Assembly: GCF_025175675.1 (NCBI RefSeq)
Contig: NZ_JANIOA010000005.1
Coordinates: forward strand, 62,001 to 126,000
Direction of reading: 5' to 3'
Source of the DNA: Sedimenticola hydrogenitrophicus
Lineage (GTDB): Bacteria; Pseudomonadota; Gammaproteobacteria; Chromatiales; Chromatiaceae
DNA: 64,000 nt
Shown here: piece after piece, positions 17,718 to 28,184 of the stretch
Position numbering within the stretch: the first letter of the stretch is position 1
How the letters are laid out: each line of letters starts with the position of its first letter
Notes under the pieces: generated by a model
Seen by the model: the letters and a program-made list of their open reading frames with translations, nothing else
Told to the model about the DNA's origin: nothing
Databases searched by the model: none
Translations under genes and position numbers: made by a program

Positions 17718-19277
17718 ATGACAGCAATCAGCCGAGCCCTCATCAGTGTCTCCGACAAGTCCAGCATCGTGGAGTTCGCCCAGGCACTTCATCAGCGCGG
17801 CGTGGAGATCCTCTCCACCGGCGGTACCGCCCGCCTGTTGGCGGAACAGCAGATCCCGGTCACCGAGGTCTCGGCCCACACCGGATTCCCCGAAATGATG
17901 GACGGCCGGGTCAAGACCCTGCACCCGAAGATCCATGGCGGCATCCTCGGCCGGCGCGGCATCGATGACGCGGTGATGGCCGACAACGGCATCGCGCCGA
18001 TCGACATGATCGTGGTCAACCTCTACCCGTTCGAGGAGACCGTCGCCAACCCGGACTGCGACCTGCCCACCGCGATCGAGAACATCGACATCGGCGGCCC
18101 CACCATGCTGCGCGCAGCGGCCAAGAACCACAAGGATGTCACGGTCATCGTCGATGCCGGGGACTATGCCCGCGTGCTGCAGGAGATGGACAGCAACGAC
18201 GGTCGCGTCAGCGACACCACCCGCTTCGACCTGGCGGTGAAGACCTTCGAGCACACCGCCAATTATGACGGCGCCATCGCCAACTACCTGGGTGCCCGTG
18301 TGGCTGGCGAAACCACGGACTTCCCGCGCACCATCAACCTGCAGTATCGCCAGGTGCAGACCATGCGCTATGGCGAGAATCCGCACCAGAAGGCGGCCTT
18401 CTTCATCGAACGCGACCAGCCCGAGGCGTGCATCGCCACCGCCCGACAGTTGCAGGGCAAGGAGCTCTCCTACAACAACATCGCCGATACCGACGCCGCC
18501 CTGGAGTGCGTCAAGCAGTTCTACGAGGCCCCGGCCTGCGTCATCGTCAAGCACGCCAACCCCTGCGGCGTTGCCTTCGGTGCCGATCTGACCGAGGCCT
18601 ATGAGCGCGCCTTCAGCACCGATCCGGAGTCGGCGTTCGGCGGCATCATCGCCTTCAACCGGACCCTGGACGCCAGGACCGCGCAGGCCATTGTCGACAA
18701 GCAGTTCGTCGAGGTGATCATCGCCCCGGAGGTCACCGACGAGGCGGTGGCGATCGTCGCGGCCAAGAAGAACGTGCGCCTGTTGGCCTGCGGCGCCTGG
18801 GACCGCGAGTCCAGCCACCGCCTGGAGATGAAGCGGGTCAACGGCGGCCTGCTGGTGCAGGACGCCGATCTGCAGCTCTACAACCAGCTCCAGGTGGTGA
18901 CCCGACGGGCCCCCAGCGAAGCGGAGATGGAGGCACTGCTGTTCAGCTGGCGGGTGGCCAAGTTCGTCAAGTCCAACGCCATCGTCTATTGCCGGGACGG
19001 CATGACCGTCGGCGTCGGCGCGGGACAGATGAGCCGGGTCAACTCGGCCCGCATCGCCGCCATCAAGGCCGAGCAGGCCGGACTGGTGGTGCCGGGATCG
19101 GTAATGGCCTCGGACGCCTTCTTCCCGTTCCGCGACGGCCTGGACAACGCCGCCGCCGCGGGCATCCGCGCAGTGATCCAGCCGGGCGGCTCGATGCGCG
19201 ACGACGAGGTGATCGCGGCGGCCGATGAGCACGACATCGCCATGGTCTTCACCGGCATGCGCCACTTCCGCCACTAA
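17718..19277 (+). CDS. purH: Bifunctional AICAR transformylase / IMP cyclohydrolase
   Basis: Catalyses the last two steps of purine synthesis to IMP. The N-terminal cyclohydrolase (MGS-like) domain shows [38 protein letters not shown] and NLYPFE. The transformylase domain follows with the KHANPCG motif (catalytic Lys-His) near residue 275 and ends in [10 protein letters not shown], the normal C-terminus. Length 519 aa. In many relatives purD follows directly; here an lpxA-like gene intervenes. Confidence 0.98.
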   Translation: MTAISRALISVSDKSSIVEFAQALHQRGVEILSTGGTARLLAEQQIPVTEVSAHTGFPEMMDGRVKTLHPKIHGGILGRRGIDDAVMADNGIAPIDMIVVNLYPFEETVANPDCDLPTAIENIDIGGPTMLRAAAKNHKDVTVIVDAGDYARVLQEMDSNDGRVSDTTRFDLAVKTFEHTANYDGAIANYLGARVAGETTDFPRTINLQYRQVQTMRYGENPHQKAAFFIERDQPEACIATARQLQGKELSYNNIADTDAALECVKQFYEAPACVIVKHANPCGVAFGADLTEAYERAFSTDPESAFGGIIAFNRTLDARTAQAIVDKQFVEVIIAPEVTDEAVAIVAAKKNVRLLACGAWDRESSHRLEMKRVNGGLLVQDADLQLYNQLQVVTRRAPSEAEMEALLFSWRVAKFVKSNAIVYCRDGMTVGVGAGQMSRVNSARIAAIKAEQAGLVVPGSVMASDAFFPFRDGLDNAAAAGIRAVIQPGGSMRDDEVIAAADEHDIAMVFTGMRHFRH

Positions 19278-19328
19278 ACCTGACACAGCGGGTATCCGGT
19301 TGTGGGTGCCCGCTACAAATCCATTGCC

Positions 19329-20105
19329 ATGAACATTCATCCAACCGCCATCATCCATGACAGCGCCCGCCTGCATGAGTCCGTCCGGGTAGGACCCTAT
19401 TCGATCATCGAGGCGGATGTCGTGATCGGCGAGGGCTGTCGCATCGAGAGTGGGGTACGCATCTTCGAGGGCACCCGGCTGGGCCGCCACAACCGGGTGT
19501 ACCACGGCGCCGCGCTTGGCTGCGAGCCGCAGGACCTGGGCTTTACCCCGGACAAAAGCCGACCATTACTGATCGGCGACCACAACCAGTTCCGCGAAGG
19601 GGTGAACATCAGCCGCGGAGTGAAGACCGAGGGCGGCACCCAGATCGGCGACCACAACTACTTCATGTGCGGCTTCCATGCCGGCCACGACTGCCGGCTC
19701 GGCAGTCACAACGTGTTCGGTCCCAACAGCACCGTGGCCGGCCACGTGGAGCTGGGCGAGCGGATCTTCATCTCCGGCCTGGTGGCCATCCATCAGTTCT
19801 GCTTTATCGGCGACTACGCCATGATCGCCGGCTGCGCCAAGGTGGTGAAGGACATCCCGCCCTATGTCACCTGCGACGGCAATCCGGCCCGGGTGATCGG
19901 CCTCAATACGGTCGGGCTGCGGCGCGCCGGTATGCCGGCGGCGAACCGCGCCGCCATCAAGCAGACTTACAAGACCCTCTACCACGCCGGGCTGAATACC
20001 AGCCAGGCGCTGGCACGACTGAAACTGGAAAGCGCCACCCCGGAAACCGACAACATCACCCGCTTCTTCGAGCGCAGCGACCGGGGCGTGACCACGCACC
20101 GCTGA
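19329..20105 (+). CDS. LpxA-type UDP-sugar acyltransferase (divergent paralogue)
   Basis: Left-handed beta-helix acyltransferase of the LpxA family, 258 aa, with the C-terminal helical domain (GVNxxGLRRAGM-type segment present as [12 protein letters not shown]). Hexapeptide repeats cover about residues 1-190. The catalytic histidine region is kept (FHAGHDC, corresponding to E. coli AHIAHDC), as are AGHVEL and HQFC. The usual HRGT motif reads SRGV here (about residue 98), a change close to the substrate site. It is not next to lpxD, fabZ or lpxB but between purH and purD. It may be a second LpxA or one specific for a 3-amino sugar nucleotide (see the pair at 30810-33137). The ATG at 19329 fits the family start. 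Confidence 0.82.
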   Translation: MNIHPTAIIHDSARLHESVRVGPYSIIEADVVIGEGCRIESGVRIFEGTRLGRHNRVYHGAALGCEPQDLGFTPDKSRPLLIGDHNQFREGVNISRGVKTEGGTQIGDHNYFMCGFHAGHDCRLGSHNVFGPNSTVAGHVELGERIFISGLVAIHQFCFIGDYAMIAGCAKVVKDIPPYVTCDGNPARVIGLNTVGLRRAGMPAANRAAIKQTYKTLYHAGLNTSQALARLKLESATPETDNITRFFERSDRGVTTHR

Positions 20106-20303
20106 CTAATACTTATTCTTGCTTATTGATCTGACTCAGCCGCACCTACGAAAAAGATGAGCCGCGAATGAACGCAAATGAACACGAATAACGGCTACTT
20201 CCCCATAACGTTGCACACAACCCGCAGGATGCCTGGGTCTGTTTGCATGGGGTTTTTGAGCAGGCGCGAATAACTTAAATTTGAAAATGCAGGGCAATCC
20301 AAC
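20106..20303. other. Gap before purD with part of a GCCGCGAATGAACGC repeat
   Basis: About 200 bp without a gene. Near 20159 it holds GCCGCGAATGAACGCAAATG, one arm of a repeat type found in many environmental genomes, without a visible second arm. AT content is higher than in the flanks, and the purD promoter probably lies here; no PurR-like operator is obvious. Confidence 0.4.
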
Positions 20304-21596
20304 ATGAACATCCTGATTATCGGCGGCGGCGGCCGCGAACATGCGTTGGCCTGGAAGGCCGCCCAGTCCCCCCTGGCGGAGAAGATCTACCTGGCACCGG
20401 GCAATGCCGGCACGGCGCTGGAGCCGGGCATGGAGAACGTGCCGATCGGCGTGGAAGATATCGAGGCCCTGGTTGAGTTCGCCCAGACCCATCAGGTCGG
20501 CCTGACCATCGTCGGCCCGGAGGCCCCGCTGGTTCTGGGGGTGGTGGACGCCTTCCAGGCCGCCGGCCTGAACTGTTTCGGACCCAGCCAGGGGGCGGCC
20601 CAGCTGGAGGGCTCCAAGGCCTTCACCAAGGATTTCCTGGCGCGCCACCGGATCCCCACCGCCGCCTACGGCAACTTCACCGACATCGACCCGGCCCTGG
20701 ACTACCTGCATCGCGTGGGCGTGCCGATCGTCATCAAGGCGGATGGCCTGGCCGCCGGCAAGGGGGTGATCATCGCCGCGGAGATGAGCGTCGCCGAGGC
20801 CACGGTGCGCGACATGCTCGCCGGCAACAGCTTCGGCGAGGCGGGACACCGGGTGGTGATCGAGGAGTTTCTCACCGGCGAGGAGGCCAGCTTCATCGTC
20901 ATGGTGGATGGCGAGCACATCCTGCCCATGGCCAGCTCCCAGGACCACAAGGCCCGGGACGACGGCGACCGGGGGCCGAACACCGGCGGCATGGGCGCCT
21001 ACTCACCGGCCCCGGTGGTCACCCCCGCGATGCATGAGCGGATCATGGACGAGGTGATCCGGCCGACGGTGGCGGGCATGGCGGCCGAGGGGCTGCCCTA
21101 CACCGGCTTCCTCTATGCCGGGGTGATGATCAACGCCGAGGGCGTGCCCAAGGTACTGGAGTACAACTGCCGCTTCGGCGATCCAGAGACCCAGCCGATC
21201 ATGCTGCGCATGAAGTCGGACCTGGTGGCCCACTGCCTGGCCGCCCTGGAGGGGCGACTGGACCGGGAGCAGGCCGACTGGGACCCGCGCGCCTCCCTCG
21301 GCGTGGTGCTGGCGGCCGGCGGTTATCCCGCCGACTACCGCAAGGGCGATGTGATCAGCGGCCTGCCGACCGAGCCGGTGGCGGGCGAGAAGGTGTTCCA
21401 CGCCGGCACCGCGCAACGGGATGGCACCGTGGTCACCGCCGGCGGCCGGGTGCTGTGCGCCACCGCCCTGGGCGACAGCGTGGCCGAGGCGCAGGCGCGC
21501 GCCTACGCCCTGGTCCGGCAGATCAGTTGGGACGATGTCTACTATCGCAACGACATCGGCTACCGGGCGGTGGCCCGGGAGCAGGCGGGCGAATAA
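20304..21596 (+). CDS. purD: Phosphoribosylamine-glycine ligase
   Basis: ATP-grasp enzyme joining phosphoribosylamine and glycine (second step of purine synthesis). It begins MNILIIGGGGREHALAWK, the standard N-terminus, and shows FGPSQGAAQLEGSK, the ATP-grasp KADGLAAGKGV near 150, EEASF near 193 and EYNCRFGDPE near 290 with the magnesium-binding acidic and Asn residues. 430 aa, full length. It converges on amgK with only 47 bp between the stops. Confidence 0.98.
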   Translation: MNILIIGGGGREHALAWKAAQSPLAEKIYLAPGNAGTALEPGMENVPIGVEDIEALVEFAQTHQVGLTIVGPEAPLVLGVVDAFQAAGLNCFGPSQGAAQLEGSKAFTKDFLARHRIPTAAYGNFTDIDPALDYLHRVGVPIVIKADGLAAGKGVIIAAEMSVAEATVRDMLAGNSFGEAGHRVVIEEFLTGEEASFIVMVDGEHILPMASSQDHKARDDGDRGPNTGGMGAYSPAPVVTPAMHERIMDEVIRPTVAGMAAEGLPYTGFLYAGVMINAEGVPKVLEYNCRFGDPETQPIMLRMKSDLVAHCLAALEGRLDREQADWDPRASLGVVLAAGGYPADYRKGDVISGLPTEPVAGEKVFHAGTAQRDGTVVTAGGRVLCATALGDSVAEAQARAYALVRQISWDDVYYRNDIGYRAVAREQAGE

Positions 21597-21606
21597 GGCG
21601 TGGAAA

Positions 21607-21629
21607 GCGGCAGGCGGGGCACCTGCCGC
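21607..21629. terminator. Hairpin between convergent purD and amgK
   Basis: GCGGCAGG and CCTGCCGC flank a seven-base loop exactly between the two convergent stop codons. There is no T-run on either side, so it may mark termination or simply stabilise the 3' ends. Confidence 0.35.
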
Positions 21630-21643
21630 TGTTCCCGACAACT

Positions 21644-22627
21644 CTAGAGCCGGGGCAGCACCCGCCGCTCGATCAGCTCGCCCAGTCCGGCCAGCTCCGG
21701 ATAGCGGCCGGCCACCTCGACGATATAGCCCAGGGTGCGCGGGATATCCGCCAGGTAACCGGGCTTGCCGTCGCGGTGGTTGAGGCGGGCGAAGATCCCG
21801 CTCGCCTTCAGGTGCCGCTGCACCCCCATCAGATCGAACCAGCGCAGGAACCGCGCTTCGTGGGACGGCTGCAACACCCCCGACTGCACCGCCAGCTGGA
21901 AATAGCCCAGAGCCCAAGCCTGCACCCGCACCATCGGCCAGGCGATGTAACAGTCCTTGAGCAGCGACACCAGGTCATAGGTGACCGGCCCCAGCACCGC
22001 GTCCTGAAAGTCGAGGATCCCGGGGCTGGGGGATTCGCTCAGCAGCAGGTTGCGGCTGTGGTAGTCCCGATGCACGCAGACCCGGGGCTGCTCCAGGGCA
22101 CTCTCCACCAGCAGATCGAAACACTCTCGCAGCAGCGCCTGCTCGGCAGCATCCAGGCTCAGCTCGAGATGCCGCCCCAGCAGCCAGTCGGGAAACAGCG
22201 CCATCTCCCGTCGCAGCAGCTGCGCATCATAGGGCGGAAGCCCCTCGCGCGGCCCCACCGACTGCAGCACTGCCAGGGCGGCCAGGGCATCACCATAGAG
22301 CCGGTCCGCGGTCGCTTCGTTCATCCGGTCCAGGTAGTGCACCGTACCAAGATCCTCCAGCAGGATAAAACCCTGCGCCGGATCGGCGGCATGGATCATA
22401 GGCACATGCAGACCGACCGCACCCAGCTGCGCAGCGATATGCAGAAACGGCACACAATCCTCCTGCTCCGGCGGGGCATCCATGGCGATCCGGGTCTCCC
22501 CGTCGGCCAGGGTAAGACGAAAATAGCGCCGGAAGCTGGCATCGTCCGAGGCCGGCTCGATACGGAAATCCCGCAGGCCAATCTGCTCGGTCAACCATTG
22601 GGTCAGGGCGTGTTCTCTCTTGGGCAT
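21644..22627 (-). CDS. amgK: AmgK-like sugar kinase (N-acetylmuramate/GlcNAc anomeric kinase)
   Basis: A 327-aa aminoglycoside-phosphotransferase-fold kinase. The catalytic loop CVHRDYHSRNLL (near 191) and the metal-binding ILDFQDAVLGP (near 213) are intact; the N-terminus (SDDASFRRYFRL) matches the AmgK group. In Pseudomonas AmgK phosphorylates recycled MurNAc at C1, bypassing de novo UDP-MurNAc synthesis, with MurU as partner. As in Pseudomonas it is divergent from lptD, but no murU follows it; purD occupies that place. Confidence 0.85.
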   Translation of the reverse strand: MPKREHALTQWLTEQIGLRDFRIEPASDDASFRRYFRLTLADGETRIAMDAPPEQEDCVPFLHIAAQLGAVGLHVPMIHAADPAQGFILLEDLGTVHYLDRMNEATADRLYGDALAALAVLQSVGPREGLPPYDAQLLRREMALFPDWLLGRHLELSLDAAEQALLRECFDLLVESALEQPRVCVHRDYHSRNLLLSESPSPGILDFQDAVLGPVTYDLVSLLKDCYIAWPMVRVQAWALGYFQLAVQSGVLQPSHEARFLRWFDLMGVQRHLKASGIFARLNHRDGKPGYLADIPRTLGYIVEVAGRYPELAGLGELIERRVLPRL

Positions 22628-22828
22628 TACCGGTTCCGTACTGCGGCAGGCCGGCCTTCTCCCCCGCCCGACGAGTAGCGCGGTAGAGTGAAAGCAGTTG
22701 CGGCCATTGAAGAAAAGGCGATTCTATGCGATTTTATGCGGCTCTTGCCACGGCTTCTCACATTCGGAAGCCGCAGCGTGCCGCCAGGGGAGCGGCGCCC
22801 AGGGGCAGTATAGGGCGGGAGTGGCCGA

Positions 22829-25720
22829 ATGGCCCCCTGCCGATCCAACCTAATCAGAAGAATTCAGAGAGTTGCCGTGCCCGGAAAAAGAAGGATGCTA
22901 CCACTTGCCATCAGTGGATTGCTGTTGGTTCCTGCCGCTCAAGCCGCTCCAAAATGGGATTGTCGCGTATCCAGCGATGGCGGCTGGGAGTGCTTCCAGG
23001 ATGGCGTACCGGTCCCTCCCGAGCCGGTGGCGATTGAACGACCCGCCGACACACCACCCATAACCAGCGATAGTAGCTTGGAGCAACCCGTTCAAGGGGG
23101 TGTCACCACCCAACCCCTGGAAGAGCCCCGGACACCCGAGGCGGTGGCGATCACGCCGCTGATCACGCCGCAGGCCCCTGGCGGTGACGCCGAACAGGCC
23201 ACTGAGGAGGATCAATCCACCCCTGGAACAACCGCATCAACGGAAGCCACGACAACCCCGCCCATACAAGACAACGCCACCGAGACGCCACCGGCTCCGG
23301 TCGAGGTTGCGCCCGCGGTCATCACCACCGGTAAAACCGCCACGTCGAATGATAGCCAGGCGATGGAGCAGGCACCCGAGGCTTCCGCGCAATCCACCCA
23401 GGCAGAGACGAGTACTACCGCCAGCACAACACCCGACATCCATCAGCAAGCTCCTGCCGCCGAGACACCCCCGGTCACGCCATCGGCACCCGCCACAGCC
23501 CAGCGCCCCGAAGCGACAATGTCGGTCGCTCCATCACCTGTGGACGTGGCGCGGATCGACCGCGGCCTCGACTGGAGTCAGTGCGCCGCGGATCGATCCC
23601 CCCGGCACCCGCCCAGCCTGCCGATTGCGGACACCAGTACCCGGATCGAGGCCGACGCGGCCGATCTCTACCGCAGCGAAGGCCGTGCGGATTTTTCCGG
23701 CAATGTCCAGGTCGAACACGCCAACGAACGCCTGCAGGCGGACCACGTCACTTACCTGAAAGGGGGCAATACCCTGGACGCCGAGGGTAACGTCTACCTG
23801 GAGCAGCCGGGACTGCGGGTCACCGGCAGTGAAATGCACTACAACCTGAATACCCGGCAGGGCAGCGCGGAACAGGCCGAATTCCGCCTCACCGATCCAC
23901 TGGCGCGGGGCAATGCCGGCACGGCGGAAATACTGAATACGGATCAGTCCCGCTATAGCGATGTCCGCTACACCACCTGCCCACCGGGCAACAGCGACTG
24001 GCAGGTGGAGGCCGAGGAGATCGAGATCGATCAGGCCAGCGGCGTGGGCGTGGCGCGCCATGCGAAACTGCGCTTCAAGGGGGTGCCCTTCATCTATCTC
24101 CCTTACGCCACCTTCCCAATCGATGACCGGAGAAAATCGGGCTTCCTGCCGCCTACCATCGGCAGCTCGGAAAACAGCGGCGCGGACGCCTCCATCCCCT
24201 ACTATTTCAATATCGCCCCCCATCTGGATGCCACCTTCACCCCGCGCATCATGAGCAAGCGCGGCATCCTACTGGGGGGAGAATTTCGCTATCTGACCGA
24301 GCGCAACAAAGGCGAGGTCCGTGGCGAGCTGCTGCCGAGCGACAGTGAACGGGGGCCGGGAGAGAACAGTACCCGCGGCGCGCTCAACATGCTGCTGAAC
24401 GGGACGCCGGCGCCGCGCTGGAGCTATGACATCAATCTCAATTACGTCTCCGATAACGACTATCTCGATGACCTGGGCGCCAGCCTGGCCGCCACCAGCG
24501 TGCAACACCAGGAACGGCGCGGGGACGTCCAGTACTTTGGCGATGGCTGGAGCTTTCTCGGCCGCGCCCAGCAGTTCCAGACCATCGACAGCACCATCGC
24601 CCTCAATGACCGTCCCTACAGCCGCCTGCCCCAGTTGCTGCTCAACCTGGAGAAACCGGATCAGGCGATGGGCCTGACCTACCACCTGCGCAGCGAGTAT
24701 GTCCACTTCGGCCACAGCTCGGACAACAAGGTGAAGGGCGAACGCTTCGATCTGCAGCCCGGGGTCAGCCTGCCGCTGCGCCGCCCCTGGGGCTTCCTGA
24801 CGCCCAAGCTGAGCCTGCACCACACCCGTTACAGCCTGGAGAACCAGACCCCCGGGTTGAGTGACAACCCGAGCCGCACCTTGCCGACCCTGAGCCTGGA
24901 CAGCGGACTCTACTTCGACCGCGGCGGCAATTGGTTCGGCAACGCCATCACCCATACCCTGGAGCCGCGCCTGTACTATCTCTATACGCCAAAAGAGGAT
25001 CAGAGCGATCTCCCGGACTTCGACACCGGCGCGCTGGACTTCAGCTTCGCCAACCTGTTCCGCGAGAACCGCTTCAGCGGTGTCGACAAGGTGGGGGACG
25101 CCAACCAGCTGACCACCGCCCTCACCACCCGGGGACTGAGCAGCGCCAGCGGCGAGGAACTCTTCCGCGCCAGTATCGGTCAGATCTTCTATTTCAGGGA
25201 CCGGGAGGTACAGCTGATCAGCAGCGGTGCGGTGCCCCAGGAGGACAGCTCATCGATCGTCGCCGAGGTGGCCGCCCGGCTGAGCCGTGAGTGGCGCATG
25301 CAGGCGGGGCTGCAGTGGAACCCGCACGCCAGCGGCAACGAAACGGAACGGGGGGCCTTCGGCATTCACTACCTGGACGAGCGACGGCGCATCCTCAACC
25401 TGACTTACCGCTATACCAACGGCTCCATCGAGCAGACCGACCTGTCGGCACGCTGGCCGATCACCCACCGGCTGCACGCGGTCGGCCGCTGGAACTACTC
25501 GTTGCTGCATGAGACAAGCATGGAGACCTTTGCCGGAGTCGAGTACGAGAGCTGCTGCTGGGTCAGCCGTTTTGTCGTCCGCGACTATCGCACCGATGCC
25601 AATGCCGACGGCAACCTCGCCCTGTTCCTGCAGCTGGAGCTGAAAGGGCTCACCAGTCTCGGCGACAAGATTGATCAATTCCTGGAACGCGGTATCCTGG
25701 GCTATCACACTGACAACTGA
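22829..25720 (+). CDS. lptD: LPS-assembly protein LptD
   Basis: Outer-membrane beta-barrel that, with LptE, inserts lipopolysaccharide in the outer leaflet. A signal peptide ends near residue 39 (PAAQA); then comes a short Cys-containing motif (WDC..WECF), a Pro/Thr/Ala/Glu-rich low-complexity stretch (about 60-245), the OstA/LptA-like beta-jellyroll (from about 265) and the barrel. Cysteines equivalent to the E. coli disulfides appear: WSQC near 252, TTCPPG near 383 and the pair YESCCW near 908. At 963 aa it is about 180 residues longer than E. coli LptD because of the linker. A GTG at 22877 is an alternative start. surA follows after 11 bp. Confidence 0.96.
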   Translation: MAPCRSNLIRRIQRVAVPGKRRMLPLAISGLLLVPAAQAAPKWDCRVSSDGGWECFQDGVPVPPEPVAIERPADTPPITSDSSLEQPVQGGVTTQPLEEPRTPEAVAITPLITPQAPGGDAEQATEEDQSTPGTTASTEATTTPPIQDNATETPPAPVEVAPAVITTGKTATSNDSQAMEQAPEASAQSTQAETSTTASTTPDIHQQAPAAETPPVTPSAPATAQRPEATMSVAPSPVDVARIDRGLDWSQCAADRSPRHPPSLPIADTSTRIEADAADLYRSEGRADFSGNVQVEHANERLQADHVTYLKGGNTLDAEGNVYLEQPGLRVTGSEMHYNLNTRQGSAEQAEFRLTDPLARGNAGTAEILNTDQSRYSDVRYTTCPPGNSDWQVEAEEIEIDQASGVGVARHAKLRFKGVPFIYLPYATFPIDDRRKSGFLPPTIGSSENSGADASIPYYFNIAPHLDATFTPRIMSKRGILLGGEFRYLTERNKGEVRGELLPSDSERGPGENSTRGALNMLLNGTPAPRWSYDINLNYVSDNDYLDDLGASLAATSVQHQERRGDVQYFGDGWSFLGRAQQFQTIDSTIALNDRPYSRLPQLLLNLEKPDQAMGLTYHLRSEYVHFGHSSDNKVKGERFDLQPGVSLPLRRPWGFLTPKLSLHHTRYSLENQTPGLSDNPSRTLPTLSLDSGLYFDRGGNWFGNAITHTLEPRLYYLYTPKEDQSDLPDFDTGALDFSFANLFRENRFSGVDKVGDANQLTTALTTRGLSSASGEELFRASIGQIFYFRDREVQLISSGAVPQEDSSSIVAEVAARLSREWRMQAGLQWNPHASGNETERGAFGIHYLDERRRILNLTYRYTNGSIEQTDLSARWPITHRLHAVGRWNYSLLHETSMETFAGVEYESCCWVSRFVVRDYRTDANADGNLALFLQLELKGLTSLGDKIDQFLERGILGYHTDN

Positions 25721-25731
25721 TTGACATATTC

Positions 25732-27051
25732 ATGACCACTGGAAAGACCCTGTTAAACAACCTGGGGGCGCTGCTCCTGGGCGTGGCCCTCCTGTATGGA
25801 CCAGCCACATTCGCCCTCAGCCAACCGATCGAACCGGTGGACGAGATTATCGCCGTGGTCGACGATGACATCATCGTCCGCAGTGAACTGGACAGGGAGA
25901 TCATGAAGATCGTCGCGCAACTGCGCCAGCAGGGACAGCGCCTGCCACCCCAGACAATTATTGAAAAACAGGTACTGGGAAGGCTGATCCTGAAAAAACT
26001 GCAGCTGGCCGCCGCCACACGGGCCGGCATCAATGTCAGCGAAGACATCGTCGCCCAGGCGATCAACAATATCGCCCGGAACAACGAACTGAGCCTGTCC
26101 GAATTCCGCCGCACGCTGGAGGAGGGCGGCATCAGTTTCCGCAGCTTCCGTCAGAACATCCAGGAGGAGATCACCCTGCAGCAACTGCTGGACCAGGAGG
26201 TACGCCGGCGCATCCGGGTCACCGACCAGGAAGTGGAGACCTATATCGCACGCCAGGCCGGCAGCCTGGGCGAGCGCTCCGCCTACCAGCTGCAGCATAT
26301 CCTGATCGCCACCCCGGAGGCCGCCTCACCGGAGCAGATGGAGCGTGCGCGCCGGCAGGCGGAGTCGCTGGTCGAATCGCTGCGCGCCGGCGCCGACTTC
26401 ACCGATATTGCGATCACCAAATCGGATGGCCGCCAGGCGCTGGAAGGGGGCGACCTTGGCTGGCGACCGGCCAACCAGCTGCCCACCATCTTCGTCGACC
26501 TGGTGATCAACATGGAGCGGGGGGAGATCAGTGACCCGATCCGCACCGCCAGCGGGTACCACATCATCAAACTGAACGACTACCGGGGGGGCGAGCGCAA
26601 GATCGTCACCCAGAGCCATGTCCGGCATATCCTGATCAGCACCAATGAGGTCACCTCGAACAACGACGCCCGTACCCGCCTGGAGCAGTTGCGCCAGCGC
26701 ATTAGCGGCGGCGACGACTTTTCCGCCCTGGCCCGTTCCCACTCGGACGACAAATCCTCCGCCATCAAGGGTGGCGATCTGGGCTGGGTCACCCCCGGCG
26801 CGCTGTTGCCGCGGTTTGATGAGGAGATTGCCAAGCTGGCCCCCGGCGAGCTGACCCAACCGTTCCGCACCGAATACGGCTGGCATCTGGCGCAACTGCT
26901 GGAGCGGCGGGAACACGACAGCACCACCGAGGTGCTGAAGGCGGAAGCGAGGAAGGCGATCAGCAATCGCAAGGCGTCCGAGGAAGGTGAACTCTATCTG
27001 CGCCGCCTCAAGGACGAAGCGTTCATCGACATCCGCATCAGCGACTCCTGA
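25732..27051 (+). CDS. surA: Periplasmic chaperone and peptidyl-prolyl isomerase SurA
   Basis: Chaperone for outer-membrane beta-barrels such as LptD. A signal peptide precedes the N-terminal chaperone domain ([19 protein letters not shown]), followed by two parvulin domains: the first from about residue 183 ([10 protein letters not shown]) and the second from about 297 ([10 protein letters not shown]), with GGDLGWR and GGDLGWV as parvulin signatures, then a C-terminal helix. 439 aa. lptD-surA-pdxA is a conserved envelope operon, here with gaps of 11 and 5 bp. Confidence 0.97.
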   Translation: MTTGKTLLNNLGALLLGVALLYGPATFALSQPIEPVDEIIAVVDDDIIVRSELDREIMKIVAQLRQQGQRLPPQTIIEKQVLGRLILKKLQLAAATRAGINVSEDIVAQAINNIARNNELSLSEFRRTLEEGGISFRSFRQNIQEEITLQQLLDQEVRRRIRVTDQEVETYIARQAGSLGERSAYQLQHILIATPEAASPEQMERARRQAESLVESLRAGADFTDIAITKSDGRQALEGGDLGWRPANQLPTIFVDLVINMERGEISDPIRTASGYHIIKLNDYRGGERKIVTQSHVRHILISTNEVTSNNDARTRLEQLRQRISGGDDFSALARSHSDDKSSAIKGGDLGWVTPGALLPRFDEEIAKLAPGELTQPFRTEYGWHLAQLLERREHDSTTEVLKAEARKAISNRKASEEGELYLRRLKDEAFIDIRISDS

Positions 27052-27056
27052 GGGAG

Positions 27057-28058
27057 ATGGGATTGAGCATGCCGCGCCCACCCCTCGCCTTCACCCCGGG
27101 TGAGCCCGCCGGCATCGGCCCCGACCTGTGCGTACAACTGGCCCAGGAGACGCGGGAGTATCCGCTGGTGGCGGTCTGTTCAGCGCAGCTGCTGACGGAG
27201 CGGGCGGCACGGCTCTCCCTCCCGCTCCACATCCGCCCCTATGATCCCGCCCAACCGGCAACGCAGACCGCCGGCAGCCTCAGTGTGGTTTCGGTAGACC
27301 TGGCCGCACCGGTCATACCGGGCATCCTGGAACCGGCCAATGCCGCTTATGTGCTGGAGACCCTGACCCAGGCGACGCAGGGTTGCCTGGCAAACCGCTT
27401 CAGCGCCCTGGTGACCGGCCCGATCCACAAGGGGGTAATCAACGACGCCGGCATCCCCTTCTCCGGCCATACCGAGTTTCTTGCCCGGCTGACCAATGCC
27501 TTCCCGGTGATGATGCTGGCCTGCCCCGGCCTGCGGGTGGCCCTGGCCACCACCCATCTGCCACTCAAGGATGTCAGTGCCGCCATCACCCAGGCCTCCC
27601 TGGAACGCGTGCTCAGGATCCTGCACCGCGACCTGACCCGGCGCTTTGCCCTGCCCGACCCCGGGATCCTGGTCTGCGGACTCAATCCGCATGCCGGTGA
27701 AGGCGGGCATCTCGGCATGGAGGAGATCGACACCATCATCCCGGTCCTGGAGCGGCTGCGCCGCGAGGGGATGCGTCTGGAGGGCCCCCTGCCCGCGGAT
27801 ACCCTGTTTACCCCCCGGCACCTGAAACGGGCGGACGCTGTGCTGGCCATGTATCACGATCAGGGGCTGCCGGTACTCAAACACCTGGGTTTCGGCAATG
27901 CGGTGAACATCACCCTCGGCCTGCCGATCATCCGCACCTCGGTGGATCACGGTACCGCCCTCGATCTCGCCGGCAGCGGCCAGGCCGACATCGGCAGCCT
28001 GCACGCGGCCATAGTGGCGGCACATCGGCTGGCAACGGGCGGAGAAAACGCTTCTTGA
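27057..28058 (+). CDS. pdxA: 4-hydroxythreonine-4-phosphate dehydrogenase
   Basis: NAD-dependent, metal-using enzyme in the DXP-dependent pyridoxal 5'-phosphate pathway. Recognised by [12 protein letters not shown] at the start, VTGPIHKG near 120, FSGHTEFLA near 138, [11 protein letters not shown] near 205 with metal-binding histidine, and [12 protein letters not shown] near 263. About 333 aa. The start is uncertain: the first ATG directly abuts AGGGAG, while a TTG at 27063 or ATG at 27069 would give better spacing. Transcribed with surA. Confidence 0.96.
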   Translation: MGLSMPRPPLAFTPGEPAGIGPDLCVQLAQETREYPLVAVCSAQLLTERAARLSLPLHIRPYDPAQPATQTAGSLSVVSVDLAAPVIPGILEPANAAYVLETLTQATQGCLANRFSALVTGPIHKGVINDAGIPFSGHTEFLARLTNAFPVMMLACPGLRVALATTHLPLKDVSAAITQASLERVLRILHRDLTRRFALPDPGILVCGLNPHAGEGGHLGMEEIDTIIPVLERLRREGMRLEGPLPADTLFTPRHLKRADAVLAMYHDQGLPVLKHLGFGNAVNITLGLPIIRTSVDHGTALDLAGSGQADIGSLHAAIVAAHRLATGGENAS

Positions 28059-28063
28059 TGGAC

Positions 28064-28090
28064 AAAAAAACGCCCGGACGAACCGGGCAA
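28064..28090 (-). terminator. Rho-independent terminator for the DsrC-like gene
   Basis: Read on the minus strand, GCCCGGTTCGTCCGGGC is followed by GTTTTTTTG: a 6-bp GC stem, a short loop and a run of seven T. It lies about 95 bp beyond the stop of the minus-strand DsrC-like gene and just after pdxA, and would separate these convergent units. Confidence 0.8.
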
Positions 28091-28184
28091 AGGGAGGTAT
28101 AACGCGGTGAAAGGGCAAGCCCTTAATACTGATTCCGCCTCTCAGCGGTACTGACCGGCCGGGCCGGACAGAAAAATTCTGGGT

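Noticed and set aside
17691-19505. A 604-residue open frame antisense to purH
   Set aside because: No domain, no ribosome binding site, and composition typical of the antisense of a GC-rich gene.
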